From SIAJ01 sp036266155 (GTDB lineage Bacteria > Planctomycetota > Planctomycetia > Gemmatales > Gemmataceae), in contig DATANR010000344.1 of assembly GCA_036266155.1 (NCBI GenBank), positions 1-48,638 of the forward strand: 48,638 nucleotides of DNA, read 5' to 3'. Both the position numbers and the translations under genes were made by a program. This document shows positions 24,228-32,161 of the stretch, one piece after another. Each line of letters begins with the position of its first letter. Position 1 is the stretch's first letter. A model generated the notes under the pieces. That model was not told the DNA's origin, did not search any database, and saw only the letters and a program-made list of their open reading frames with translations.

Positions 24228-25196
24228 ATGAAGCGCTTTCTCTCCGCTGCCGCCGCGATGCTGGTGGCCGCCCCGTTGCTGGCCGCCGACCCGATCAGGG
24301 TCCTCATCGTCGACGGCCAGAACAACCACAACTGGCGCGGCACCACGCCGATCCTCAAGAAGATCCTGGAAGACGCGAAGATCTTCACTGTCGAAGTCGC
24401 GACCGCTCCTTCAAAGGCTGCCGGCCCACCCAAGAAGCCCAGTGACACAAAAAACGATCAGGTGATGAAGGTCTACGAGGAGCAACTGGCAGAGTTCAAG
24501 ATTGAGGACGCCAAATACAAGAAGAACATGGCCGCCTTCCGGCCGAAGTTCAAGGACTTTCAGGTTGTCGTCTCCAATTACAACGGCGAGGCGTGGCCGA
24601 AGGAGACGCAGTCCGACTTCGCGGAATTCGTGGCGACGGGCGGCGGCTTCGTCTGCGTCCATGCAGCCGACAATTCGTTCCCCGAATGGCCTGAGTACAA
24701 CGCGATGATCGGCGTCGGCGGCTGGGGTGGCCGGAACGAGAAGTCGGGCCCCTACGTTCGCGTCCGCGATGGCAAGGTGGTCCGCGACGAGACCCGGGGC
24801 AACGGCGGCAGCCACGGGGCGCAGCATGCGTTCGTCGTTGTGGTACAAGACGCCGAGCACCCGATTACCAAGGGGCTTCCCGCCAAGTGGATGCACGCGA
24901 CGGACGAGCTGTACGACCGTCTCCGCGGCCCGGCCCAAAATCTGACCGTGCTGGCCTACGCGAACGCCGACAAAGCGAAGAACGGCAGCGGCGAGAATGA
25001 GCCCATGTTGATGGCGATTGCCTACGAGAAGGGCCGCGTTTTTCATACGACACTTGGGCATAGTGAAGTGTCGATGAAGTGCGTTGGCTTCCAGACGACG
25101 TTCGCGCGCGGCACCGAATGGGCGGCCACGGGCAAGGTGACGATTGCGGTGCCCAGCGATTTCCCCGGCGCGGATAAGGTATCCAGCCGTCCATGA
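24228..25196 (+). CDS. Exported ThuA domain protein
   Basis: The 322-residue protein starts with a signal peptide (MKRFLSAAAAMLVAAPLLAA, cleavage near 20) and then DPIRVLIVDGQNNHNWRGTT, the opening of the ThuA-like (trehalose utilisation) fold, a class I glutamine amidotransferase-like family. Other segments are GGFVCVHAADNSFPEWPEYN, GGWGGRNEKSGP and GRVFHTTLGHSEVS, as in planctomycete ThuA proteins. ThuA was linked to trehalose use in Sinorhizobium, but most exported planctomycete members have unknown carbohydrate-related roles. An insertion of about 50 Lys-rich residues (around PKKPSDTKNDQ to KYKKNMAAFRPKFKD) follows the first strand. The next gene encodes a small Cys-containing exported protein on the same strand. 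Confidence 0.92.
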   Translation: MKRFLSAAAAMLVAAPLLAADPIRVLIVDGQNNHNWRGTTPILKKILEDAKIFTVEVATAPSKAAGPPKKPSDTKNDQVMKVYEEQLAEFKIEDAKYKKNMAAFRPKFKDFQVVVSNYNGEAWPKETQSDFAEFVATGGGFVCVHAADNSFPEWPEYNAMIGVGGWGGRNEKSGPYVRVRDGKVVRDETRGNGGSHGAQHAFVVVVQDAEHPITKGLPAKWMHATDELYDRLRGPAQNLTVLAYANADKAKNGSGENEPMLMAIAYEKGRVFHTTLGHSEVSMKCVGFQTTFARGTEWAATGKVTIAVPSDFPGADKVSSRP

Positions 25197-25265
25197 TGTC
25201 GACGGTAACACTGGATTTTGCAAAACCATTTGGCGTATAGTGGCGTAGTTGTTATTGAGGCACTC

Positions 25266-25697
25266 ATGGCACGCACAGCGATCTTCGTGACGCTCATCGC
25301 TTCGACTTTGGTCGGGCCGTGCCTCTGTTGCTGTATTTTCACCCGGTTATCGATCGCATCTCCCTCCGTTGCTACTGACGATGCCAAGACAACGACGGAA
25401 GGGGCCTGTCCGCATTGCCGGGTTGCCAAAACAACGTCGGACAGCTCGGAACTGGCCCCGCTCGTTCCTTCCGAGCCGAAGCGTGATTGCCCGTGTTGCG
25501 AAGTGCGATCGAGCGTGACGGCGATCGCTCCGTCGACGGCGATTCCATTTGCCGTCGACGTGGCGTTCGTCGGGATCATTTCGTTGTCGTCCGACGCCGT
25601 TGGATCCGCGCCAATGGGCGCATTCGACAGCGAGTATCCGCCCGGTCAGGGCACCAAGGCATTTCTCCTCGACTCCTGTCATCGTCTCCGTTGCTAA
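25266..25697 (+). CDS. Small exported protein with CxxC and CPCC motifs
   Basis: The 143-residue product starts MARTAIFVTLIASTLVGPC, an N-terminal hydrophobic segment ending in the cluster CLCCC (residues 19-23) that looks like a signal or lipoprotein-type anchor, although the lipobox is not standard. A Thr/Ser/Pro-rich linker follows with CPHC (48-51) and DCPCCEV (75-78), two thiol-containing motifs that could bind a metal. The C-terminal half is hydrophobic (IPFAVDVAFVGIISL) and ends SCHRLRC. No family is recognised. The ATG at 25266 is preferred over 25218 because it begins the signal segment and has TGAGG 7 bases upstream. It is followed by the 25-cysteine protein gene on the same strand after 96 bases. 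Confidence 0.65.
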   Translation: MARTAIFVTLIASTLVGPCLCCCIFTRLSIASPSVATDDAKTTTEGACPHCRVAKTTSDSSELAPLVPSEPKRDCPCCEVRSSVTAIAPSTAIPFAVDVAFVGIISLSSDAVGSAPMGAFDSEYPPGQGTKAFLLDSCHRLRC

Positions 25698-25793
25698 CGG
25701 GCCCAGTTTCGCCTCTGGTCCATTAGCTGTGCCGGTTCGCCGTCCGTTGACGGCGGACGTAATTGCATTCCATCCACAAACGGAGATTGAATC

Positions 25794-26186
25794 ATGTCCG
25801 CGACCAAATCGCTGTTCGCCCTGACGTTAACGATCGTCGGTCTCACGGGTTGGTTCGTCGCCAGCACGTCCGGAACGGCCCAGGCCAAGGCGGCGCCGAC
25901 GTCGTGTTGCGCCGTCCCATGTGCCGCATGCGCGGCCGGCTGCGATGGCTGTCCAAGCTGTGCCATCGATTGCGGCACGTGCTGCTCTGCCAAGGCAGCT
26001 CTCACCGCCGATTGCTGCAAGGACGGCGGCGCCGCGTGTTGCGAAGCCGGCGTTGCCTGCTGTGTCGCCGAATCGAAGGCGGCAAGTGCGTCCGAATGCC
26101 CCTTCGGTTGCGCGGCCTGCGCGGCGGGTTGTGAATCGTGCCCCGCATGCGCCGCCGGTTGTGGCGCTTGCTGCGGTGTGAAGTAA
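25794..26186 (+). CDS. Exported cysteine-rich protein with internal duplication (metallothionein-like)
   Basis: The 130-residue protein has a signal peptide (MSATKSLFALTLTIVGLTGW, cleavage near residue 33) and then 25 cysteines in about 95 residues. Two units of the same pattern, C-A-A-C-A-A-G-C-x-x-C-P-x-C-A-x-x-C-G-x-C-C, occupy residues 43-64 and 106-127, separated by a middle section with CC pairs at 74-75, 82-83 and 89-90. The high Cys-Gly-Ala composition and CC/CxxC spacing suggest binding of soft metal ions such as Cu, Zn or Cd outside the cytoplasm, or a disulfide-rich structure; this is inference. No known family is recognised. The ATG at 25794 has GGAG about 8 bases upstream. It follows a smaller Cys-containing exported protein, perhaps as one unit. 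Confidence 0.75.
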   Translation: MSATKSLFALTLTIVGLTGWFVASTSGTAQAKAAPTSCCAVPCAACAAGCDGCPSCAIDCGTCCSAKAALTADCCKDGGAACCEAGVACCVAESKAASASECPFGCAACAAGCESCPACAAGCGACCGVK

Positions 26187-26224
26187 GGTGATGAGCCGTG
26201 GACGGGAGCAATCCCGTCCGGTCT

Positions 26225-26290
26225 TCGTGGCATAAGATTCCGATCTTGTGCTGATCTGAGCGCACAACATCGGAATGTTATGCCACGAAT
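26225..26290. repeat. Inverted repeat, family D (TTCGTGGCATAA)
   Basis: Arms 26225-26252 and 26263-26290 pair over 28 bases except at two positions. The inner hairpins AAGAT/ATCTT (left) and AACAT/ATGTT (right) show that the differences are compensatory. The element lies between the Cys-rich gene and the convergent dehydrogenase gene. Confidence 0.9.
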
Positions 26291-26304
26291 ACTCGCTGCT
26301 CGGC

Positions 26305-27306
26305 TCAATACCATTCACGTTTGTCGACGACGTTGAACAACGGCTCGCCCGCGGTAAATCGCCGCAAATTGTCGATTAAGACGCACAGATGTCGTTCCGC
26401 GATCCGCGGCGAATAGCCCGCGACGTGCGGCGTCAGGATCACATTCGGCATCGTCCAAAGCTCATGGTCCGTCGGAAGCGGCTCGACTTCGAAGACGTCC
26501 AGCGCTGCCCCCGCAATCTCTCCGGTGCGCAAAGAATTCGTTAGCGCATTCAAATCAACGATTGCTCCGCGGCCGATGTTGATCAGGATCGCCGACGACT
26601 TCATCGAACGAAGCTGCAGGGCGCCGATCATGTGCGCTGTCGATGGCGTATGCGGGGCCGCGACAACCACGTAGTCGCTTTCGGCCAACAGGCCTGGCAA
26701 GTGTGCCGGAGTGCGCACCCATTCCACCTCGGGCGGGCAATCGGTACGTCGTGGATCGATGGCGATGACGCGGATGCCAAACGCATTCGCTCTTCGTGCA
26801 ATCTCGGCTCCGATAGCGCCAAGCCCGATGATGCCCATCGTCTGCTCGGACAGACTCTGGTGGGCCCGATCGATCGCACTCACCTCTCCCGGCCCGGCGG
26901 CAAAACTCACGCGCGCCGCCTCGCCGCCCACGGGCTCCCAGCGTCTTTGAAGCTGATTGCGGATGTACGTATGCAGGTTCCGCGCGAAGCAGATCACGTA
27001 GCCCATGACCTGATCGGCGATAACGTCCGAGAAGAGTCCGCGCATGTTCGTCAGCACGCACGGATGCTCGACCAGGGCAGGAAAGAGATAGTGTTCGAGA
27101 CTGGCCGTGAACGATTGCACCCAACGAAGCTGTTTCGCCGCATCGAGAATCGTCGGTGTGATCTTGCCCAGGAACGCATCCGCGTCGACGACCAGCAACC
27201 GTGCGTCGGCTTCATCCGCTGCGTTGACCAATGTGCATTTCGTGGTGACGTGCCTAAGCCGATCGAACCGATGGGCGTCGACGGCAGGGTAGATCACAAT
27301 CTTCAT
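26305..27306 (-). CDS. D-2-hydroxyacid dehydrogenase (NAD-dependent)
   Basis: The 333-residue oxidoreductase interconverts a 2-oxo acid and a D-2-hydroxy acid with NAD(P). The Rossmann motif is GIIGLGAIGAEIARRA, the substrate/NAD region DYVVVAAPHTPSTAHM, the catalytic Arg lies in INIGRGAIVD, the Glu in ALDVFEVEPLP and the catalytic His in ILTPHVAGYSP, so all three active-site residues are present. The length fits glyoxylate/phosphoglycerate-type members; the substrate is not clear. The ATG at 27306 overlaps the stop of the upstream Ser/Thr kinase (TGATG), indicating translational coupling. An unusual N-terminal MKIVIYPAVDAHRFDRL replaces the common start of the family. Confidence 0.92.
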   Translation of the reverse strand: MKIVIYPAVDAHRFDRLRHVTTKCTLVNAADEADARLLVVDADAFLGKITPTILDAAKQLRWVQSFTASLEHYLFPALVEHPCVLTNMRGLFSDVIADQVMGYVICFARNLHTYIRNQLQRRWEPVGGEAARVSFAAGPGEVSAIDRAHQSLSEQTMGIIGLGAIGAEIARRANAFGIRVIAIDPRRTDCPPEVEWVRTPAHLPGLLAESDYVVVAAPHTPSTAHMIGALQLRSMKSSAILINIGRGAIVDLNALTNSLRTGEIAGAALDVFEVEPLPTDHELWTMPNVILTPHVAGYSPRIAERHLCVLIDNLRRFTAGEPLFNVVDKREWY

Positions 27307-28691
27307 CAGTTATAAAGGTTACGGACGACCCGCACCTGTTCGACGTGATCGCGCTTGATTTCCACGGCTGAAGGACTCACTTTGTAGCCAGATTTTGGTT
27401 TGACGAGCACCAGCTCATAGGTTCCCGGGCGCAGCCGGAATTGACGGTCCGTGATCGACGTGAACTTGTTTTCGCCGTCCTGGCGAATGAGCACCTCAGC
27501 GTCGGGGATGTCGGGCACGATTTCCAGCCGGCCCCAGTTGTCAACGTAATAGTGGAAATACAAGTAGAGACCGATCGCGGTGAAGGCGATCATTGCTGCA
27601 ATGCGGATGATCGACGTGCTTGGCCCCGGATGTTTGTAAGGGACCTGCCACCCTCCCGATGCGGATGACGGCGACTGGGATGGTGCGCTGGGCGTCTGCG
27701 GCGGCGCGACGGGCAAGTGCGTTGGGCGCACCAATTCCGGTCGGGCCAGTCGGTCGGCCACCACTGTTGCCGACGGCGGACGATCTTTGCGGTCTTTGGC
27801 CAACAACTCCATGATCAAATTCGAGAACGGCGCCGGCACATCCACGCGCTTCACGTTGACCCGCGTCGGATAGTGCAGTTCCAGGTTGCGCATGACGGCC
27901 ATGGCCGTCGCCCCTTCGAACGGTCGTTCCCCGGTCGACATGAGGTACAGAATGATGCCGAGCGCGAAGAGGTCGCTTCGCCCATCGAGCGGTTCGCCGC
28001 GTGCCTGTTCGGGAGCCATGAATGCTGGCGTGCCGATGACGAACCCCGAGTGCGTCAGATGGGGGTTGTCTCGTGCGAGCGCCAGTCCGAAATCGAGCAG
28101 TTTGACGCGGCCAGTGCCCGCTTCCAACCAGACGTTGGCCGGCTTGACGTCCCGATGGACCAGCCCCTTCGCATGAGCGGCCGCCAGTCCCGCGGCGACT
28201 TCCTTGCCGATGCGGGCGCATTCAGCCGTTGGCAAGCGCGGCTCGCGTTCGAGCCGCGTTTCGAGCGTCTCGCCAGCGAGCAGTTGCATCGCCATGTAGG
28301 GCCGGTCGTCCGCCTTGTCGACCTGATAAATCGTGCAGACGTTTTCATGCTCGACCGAGGCCATCGCTCGGGCTTCGCGAAGAAACCGCTCGCGTGCCTC
28401 CTGTTCGGAAGGCAGATCGGCACGCAGAACTTTGACGGCCACGCGTCGATGAAGCCATTCGTCTTCGGCCTCATACACGATGCCCATGCCGCCATTGCCC
28501 AACTCGCGGAGCAGGCGGTACTGGCCCAGCCGCGTGCCCGGCTCCGGGTCGGAATGGCGTGGCACGCCGACTGCCGGCAACGCCTTTGGCGTGTGCGCCG
28601 CTGGGTGCGTCGCGGTGCTTTGGGACGTCAAATCAACAACGTCATCGGACTCTTCGGGTGGGGCCGGCAATGGAACGGGGTCAGGATTCAT
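27306..28691 (-). CDS. Membrane Ser/Thr protein kinase with PEGA-like extracellular tail
   Basis: The 461-residue Hanks-type kinase has a proline/Thr-rich N-terminus, then the kinase domain (about residues 55-310) with GNGGMGIVYEA, VAVKVL, HRDVKPANVWL, DFGLALA and GTPAFMAPEQA, so it looks active. A single transmembrane helix (IAAMIAFTAIGLYLYFHYYV, about residue 370) leads to about 75 residues resembling a PEGA domain (GRLEIVPDIPDAEVLI to RLRPGTYELVLVKPKSGY), an outside surface-binding module. The ATG at 28691 is preferred over a TTG at 28700 because GGAG lies 11 bases upstream. Its stop overlaps the dehydrogenase start by TGATG. A metabolic enzyme translated together with a membrane kinase suggests shared control, but no substrate is known. 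Confidence 0.92.
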   Translation of the reverse strand: MNPDPVPLPAPPEESDDVVDLTSQSTATHPAAHTPKALPAVGVPRHSDPEPGTRLGQYRLLRELGNGGMGIVYEAEDEWLHRRVAVKVLRADLPSEQEARERFLREARAMASVEHENVCTIYQVDKADDRPYMAMQLLAGETLETRLEREPRLPTAECARIGKEVAAGLAAAHAKGLVHRDVKPANVWLEAGTGRVKLLDFGLALARDNPHLTHSGFVIGTPAFMAPEQARGEPLDGRSDLFALGIILYLMSTGERPFEGATAMAVMRNLELHYPTRVNVKRVDVPAPFSNLIMELLAKDRKDRPPSATVVADRLARPELVRPTHLPVAPPQTPSAPSQSPSSASGGWQVPYKHPGPSTSIIRIAAMIAFTAIGLYLYFHYYVDNWGRLEIVPDIPDAEVLIRQDGENKFTSITDRQFRLRPGTYELVLVKPKSGYKVSPSAVEIKRDHVEQVRVVRNLYN

Positions 28692-28797
28692 GGACGGCAA
28701 GTCTCCGACCGGCCGTTAGAGGTATGGGCAGGCGGCAGTCGCAATAAAAGCATTTTACAAACTGCCGGACCAAACCGCGAGCGGAGAACGTCTGTTG

Positions 28798-29724
28798 TTA
28801 TCCGGGTTTGTGGCCGCGCAATCTCTCCTCACGCATCTTGGCGCTGCGGGAAAGGTAGTCGCGGAGCGTCTCCAGACCGAACTCTTTGGCGATCGCTTCG
28901 ACAGTCGTGCCGGCCCGCCGATTCGCAAGCAGAAAGATCGCTTCTGGCTGACGCACATCGATCTCGACGTCCGGCCCATATTTGGCGCGGATGGCCTGAA
29001 ACTTGTTCTGATTGAAGTCGAGATGAAAGACCTCGCGGTCCACATTCACCTCGGCGACGCACCAGGGCGGCAGTCGACCGGCACGCACCTGTGACGTGTC
29101 CAACCCCTGTTTGACGAGATACCGGCCTCCCATGTCGATGATCGCGCTCTCGGCCGCATAGGCAACGACAACGTAGAACCCATGGCGCAATGCCCAGTGC
29201 TGGAGAAACTCCCCACCCCAGAACATCGACGGCCAAACGACGACCCGCGCCCGCTGCTTTTCGAGTTCCAGGGCAACCTGCGGAAAGTTCACGTCGAAAC
29301 AAACGGCCGCGCCGATGCGCATGCCGTCGCATTCGGCGACAGGTACTTCCCATCCAGGTGTGACGCTGGCCTCCATCTCACCGGTCGTCGGATAATTCTT
29401 GCGGTAGACCATCGTGAGCTTGCCCGTCCGATCGACGATCGGCACCGAGTTGTAAACCTGGCCCATGTGCCGTTCGAGCAAGGGGACGACGAGGGCCGAG
29501 TTGACTTCGCGGGCAAGTTTGCCAATCGCTTCGGCATGGGAAGCGATTTCCTCGGCCCCTTGCACGCCCTTGACCAATCCCGCGGAGGCACAGGCACAAA
29601 TCTCCGGGAAGGCAATCAAGTCCGGCTTGTCCGCGGCGACCCGGAGGACGATCTCGCGAAGAGCCTTCATGTCATAGGCCGGTGGAACGGCGCTCACGGC
29701 GGCAAGGCGGACAAGTCGAGCCAT
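28798..29724 (-). CDS. Carbon-nitrogen hydrolase (nitrilase superfamily)
   Basis: A 308-residue amidohydrolase of the nitrilase superfamily, which hydrolyses amides or nitriles through a Glu-Lys-Cys triad. The triad is visible: E41 in LIAFPEICACASA, K109 in VYRKNYPTTGE and C142 in AAVCFDVNFPQVALELEKQ. The following WPSMFWGGEFLQHWALRHGF and VAYAAESAIIDMGG are normal for the fold. The last 60 residues extend past the core (EAIFLLANRRAGTTVEAIAKEFGLETLRDYLSR), a common planctomycete form. The substrate is unknown. The ATG at 29724 opens the recognised strand MARLVRLAAVSAVPP. The gene is divergent from the UbiA gene across 136 bases and has its own upstream region, with the kinase gene 107 bases downstream. 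Confidence 0.92.
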   Translation of the reverse strand: MARLVRLAAVSAVPPAYDMKALREIVLRVAADKPDLIAFPEICACASAGLVKGVQGAEEIASHAEAIGKLAREVNSALVVPLLERHMGQVYNSVPIVDRTGKLTMVYRKNYPTTGEMEASVTPGWEVPVAECDGMRIGAAVCFDVNFPQVALELEKQRARVVVWPSMFWGGEFLQHWALRHGFYVVVAYAAESAIIDMGGRYLVKQGLDTSQVRAGRLPPWCVAEVNVDREVFHLDFNQNKFQAIRAKYGPDVEIDVRQPEAIFLLANRRAGTTVEAIAKEFGLETLRDYLSRSAKMREERLRGHKPG

Positions 29725-29860
29725 GCTGACACTCCGGCGGGTGGTCTCGATCGTACGCGAGCCGATCGATCAATGGAAGCATGTTGTCCCGCGATTATTC
29801 GTGCGGTTGAGCCATTGCGCCGCGCGTTGCTACAACGGCAACGTCGATCCGAGGGGATGC

Positions 29861-30745
29861 ATGTTCACCGTCGTTCGTCGCCTGTCCGAATTGATCCGCT
29901 TCAGTCATACGCTTTTTGCGTTGCCGTTCGCGATGCTCAGCGCCGCATTGGCGTGGAAGCGTGAGGGCGTATTTCGCATCCTCGATCTCATCGGCATCGT
30001 ATTGTGCATGGTGTTCGCGCGATCGGCGGCCATGGCGTTCAACCGCCTGGCCGATCGGCGGATCGACGCGTTGAACCCACGCACGGCCAGTCGGCACTTG
30101 CCCGCTGGAACGCTGTCGGTCGCGATGGTCGCGATCTTCACGGTCATCTGTTCCGTCGGCTTCGTCGGTGCGACGACAATGTTTCTTCTGCGTGAGGAAC
30201 CGAATTATTGGCCGCTCTATTTGTCCGGCCCCGTACTCGCGTTCATTTGCTTGTACTCGCTCACCAAGCGCTTCACAGCTTTGGCTCACTTCTGGCTCGG
30301 CGCGTCGCTCATGCTGGCGCCGGTGTCGGCGTGGATCGCGATCCGCGGCCTTCAAGACATGGTGGCGCCGCTGCTCATCGGCTGCGCCGTCCTGTGCTGG
30401 GTGTCTGGTTTCGATATTCTCTACGCGTGTCAGGACGCTGACTTCGACCGTCGGGCCAAGTTGCACAGCGTGCCCGCACGAATTGGTATCCACATGAGCC
30501 TACGCCTGGCGCTCGCCTGCCATGTGTTGATGATCGGCGTGCTGACGGCGCTGTATCTGACCACGCCGGAGATGGGACTGGTTTTCCTGATCGGAATGAT
30601 CGCCGTCGGCTTGTTGCTCGCGTACGAACACTGGCTCGTCCGACCCGATGATCTGACACGCGTCAACCGCGCATTCTTTCAGGTGAATGTGGTCATCAGC
30701 GTTGGGCTCCTCGTCTTGGTGCTCGTGCAACTCGCCGTCCTGTAA
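29861..30745 (+). CDS. UbiA family prenyltransferase (MqnP/UbiA-like)
   Basis: The 294-residue integral membrane protein attaches a polyprenyl chain to an aromatic acceptor. It starts MFTVVRRLSELIRFSHTLFALPFA and has both Asp-rich motifs: FNRLADRRIDALNPRTASRH and YACQDADFDRRAK. Six to eight hydrophobic helices are visible. The phrase NRLADRRIDALNPRTASR with LPAGTLS resembles the UbiA group used in the futalosine menaquinone route (MqnP), which many planctomycetes use, so I favour that; 4-hydroxybenzoate prenyltransferase is the alternative. No other mqn gene is in the window to confirm. The ATG at 29861 has GAGGGG 5 bases upstream and starts the standard N-terminus; the ORF to 29723 is not supported. 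Confidence 0.9.
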   Translation: MFTVVRRLSELIRFSHTLFALPFAMLSAALAWKREGVFRILDLIGIVLCMVFARSAAMAFNRLADRRIDALNPRTASRHLPAGTLSVAMVAIFTVICSVGFVGATTMFLLREEPNYWPLYLSGPVLAFICLYSLTKRFTALAHFWLGASLMLAPVSAWIAIRGLQDMVAPLLIGCAVLCWVSGFDILYACQDADFDRRAKLHSVPARIGIHMSLRLALACHVLMIGVLTALYLTTPEMGLVFLIGMIAVGLLLAYEHWLVRPDDLTRVNRAFFQVNVVISVGLLVLVLVQLAVL

Positions 30746-30779
30746 AGCCCAGGGACGTACGTCCCTGGGCTTTTCTTTC
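30744..30779. terminator. Rho-independent terminator between ubiA-like gene and leuC
   Basis: A 30-base fully palindromic stem (30744-30773, GTAC loop) begins inside the UbiA stop codon and is followed by TTTCTTTCT on the plus strand. It lies between convergent genes and may act in both directions, more strongly on the plus strand. Confidence 0.85.
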
Positions 30780-32092
30780 TATGCAAGCACATCGCGTGGG
30801 TCAGCGATCGTCCCCGACAATGCACTCGCCGCGACAGTCAATGGACTCGCAAGATAGACGCGTGCTTCCTTGTGGCCCATGCGGCCGGGGAAGTTTCGAT
30901 TCGTCGTGCTGATGCAACTAATCGGCGTGTTCAAGCGCCCGAAGGTATCCGACGGGCCGCCCAGACACGCCGCACAACTGGCGTCGCCGATCTTGGCGCC
31001 TGCCGACTCGAAGATCTCTTTGAGCGTCTTGCCGCCGATGGTCTCAGTCGTCAGGCCGCGGGCGATTTCCGTGGTGGCGGGGACGATGAACGTATCGATC
31101 TTCACTTCCTTGCCACGCAGAATTTTGGCGGCCGCCCGGAAGTCGGTCATCTTGCCGCCCGTGCAGGAACCGATGTAGGCCCGATCCAGCTTGGTCCCTT
31201 TTACTTCCGAGACGAACGACTTGTTGTCCGGGCTGTGCGGCTTCGCAACGACCGGCTCCATCTTCGTTACGTCGTAGACCTTTTCGAAGTCGAACTTGGC
31301 GTTCACATCCGACTTGAACACGGTGTACGGCTTGTTGCCCGTCTTCTTGCCGCGCTCATTCACGTAACCGAGCGTCACCTGATCGGGCGCAATGCAACCA
31401 TTCTTGCCGCCAGCCTCGATGGCCATGTTGCAGAGCGTCATCCGCTCTTCCATGTTGAGCGCATAGACGCCGTCGCCGTCGAACTCCATCGCGCGATAAG
31501 TCGCTCCGTCAACCCCGATGTCGCCGATCACCGCAAGGATCAAATCCTTCGCCATCAAGTACGGCGGCAACTCGCCATGAAACACGAAGCGCATGGTCGG
31601 CGGGACCTTTAGCCACAGCTTGCCGGTGCCAAGTACGAAGCCGGCATCCGTGTTGCCGATGCCCGTCGCGAATTCGCCAAACGCGCCCGCCGTGCATGTG
31701 TGACTATCCGTGCCCAGGAGAACCTCGCCTGGCCGCGTGTGGCCCTCTTCAGGAAGCGCGATGTGGCAGACGCCCTTGTAGCGATCCGTCCCGACATCGT
31801 AGTGGTACGGCAGCTTCTGCTCCTGCGCAAACGCACGTAGCACGTCGACGTTGCGATTGGCCATCGCATCGTGCGTGAAAATGTAGTGGTCCGGGATGAC
31901 GACCAGCCTTTCCTTGTCCCATACCTTCGCGTCGGCGCCAAAGTGCTTCTTGAACACGCCGATCGTGCCGGGCCCGCACACGTCATGCGTCATCAGGACG
32001 TCGACGTTCACCCAGACGTTATCGTTCGGGCTCACGGCGTCTCGATCGGCCGCGCGGGCCAGAATCTTCTCGGTCAAAGTCATCGCGGACAT
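30779..32092 (-). CDS. leuC: 3-isopropylmalate dehydratase large subunit (aconitase family)
   Basis: LeuC with LeuD isomerises 2-isopropylmalate in leucine synthesis and carries a [4Fe-4S] cluster. The 437-residue protein is of the HACN/archaeal-type LeuC length and has the cluster cysteines in AYIGSCTGGKMTDF and SCAACLGGPSDTF, plus the substrate motifs VVIPDHYIFTHDA, LLGTDSHTCTAGAFGEFATG and NRNFPGRMG. Homoaconitase activity is a possible alternative. No small subunit (leuD) is adjacent; the upstream gene is proB. The ATG at 32092 has AAGGA about 12 bases upstream; an inner ATG at 32083 lacks one. The gene converges with the UbiA gene over the terminator. Confidence 0.92.
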   Translation of the reverse strand: MSAMTLTEKILARAADRDAVSPNDNVWVNVDVLMTHDVCGPGTIGVFKKHFGADAKVWDKERLVVIPDHYIFTHDAMANRNVDVLRAFAQEQKLPYHYDVGTDRYKGVCHIALPEEGHTRPGEVLLGTDSHTCTAGAFGEFATGIGNTDAGFVLGTGKLWLKVPPTMRFVFHGELPPYLMAKDLILAVIGDIGVDGATYRAMEFDGDGVYALNMEERMTLCNMAIEAGGKNGCIAPDQVTLGYVNERGKKTGNKPYTVFKSDVNAKFDFEKVYDVTKMEPVVAKPHSPDNKSFVSEVKGTKLDRAYIGSCTGGKMTDFRAAAKILRGKEVKIDTFIVPATTEIARGLTTETIGGKTLKEIFESAGAKIGDASCAACLGGPSDTFGRLNTPISCISTTNRNFPGRMGHKEARVYLASPLTVAASALSGTIADPRDVLA

Positions 32093-32161
32093 GCGGCGGT
32101 CATCCTTCAGAATTCGATCAGGCTACACAAACATTCTACGGGTTAATGTCGGTCGAATCCG

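Noticed and set aside
23871..24329. A 152-residue minus-strand frame overlapping the ThuA start
   Set aside because: It overlaps the strongly supported ThuA signal peptide, contains the terminator sequence within it, and has no domain or ribosome-binding site.
25218..25241. A TTGCAA...TATAGT promoter-like pair before the small Cys protein gene
   Set aside because: The spacing between the boxes is only about 12 bases, too short for sigma-70.
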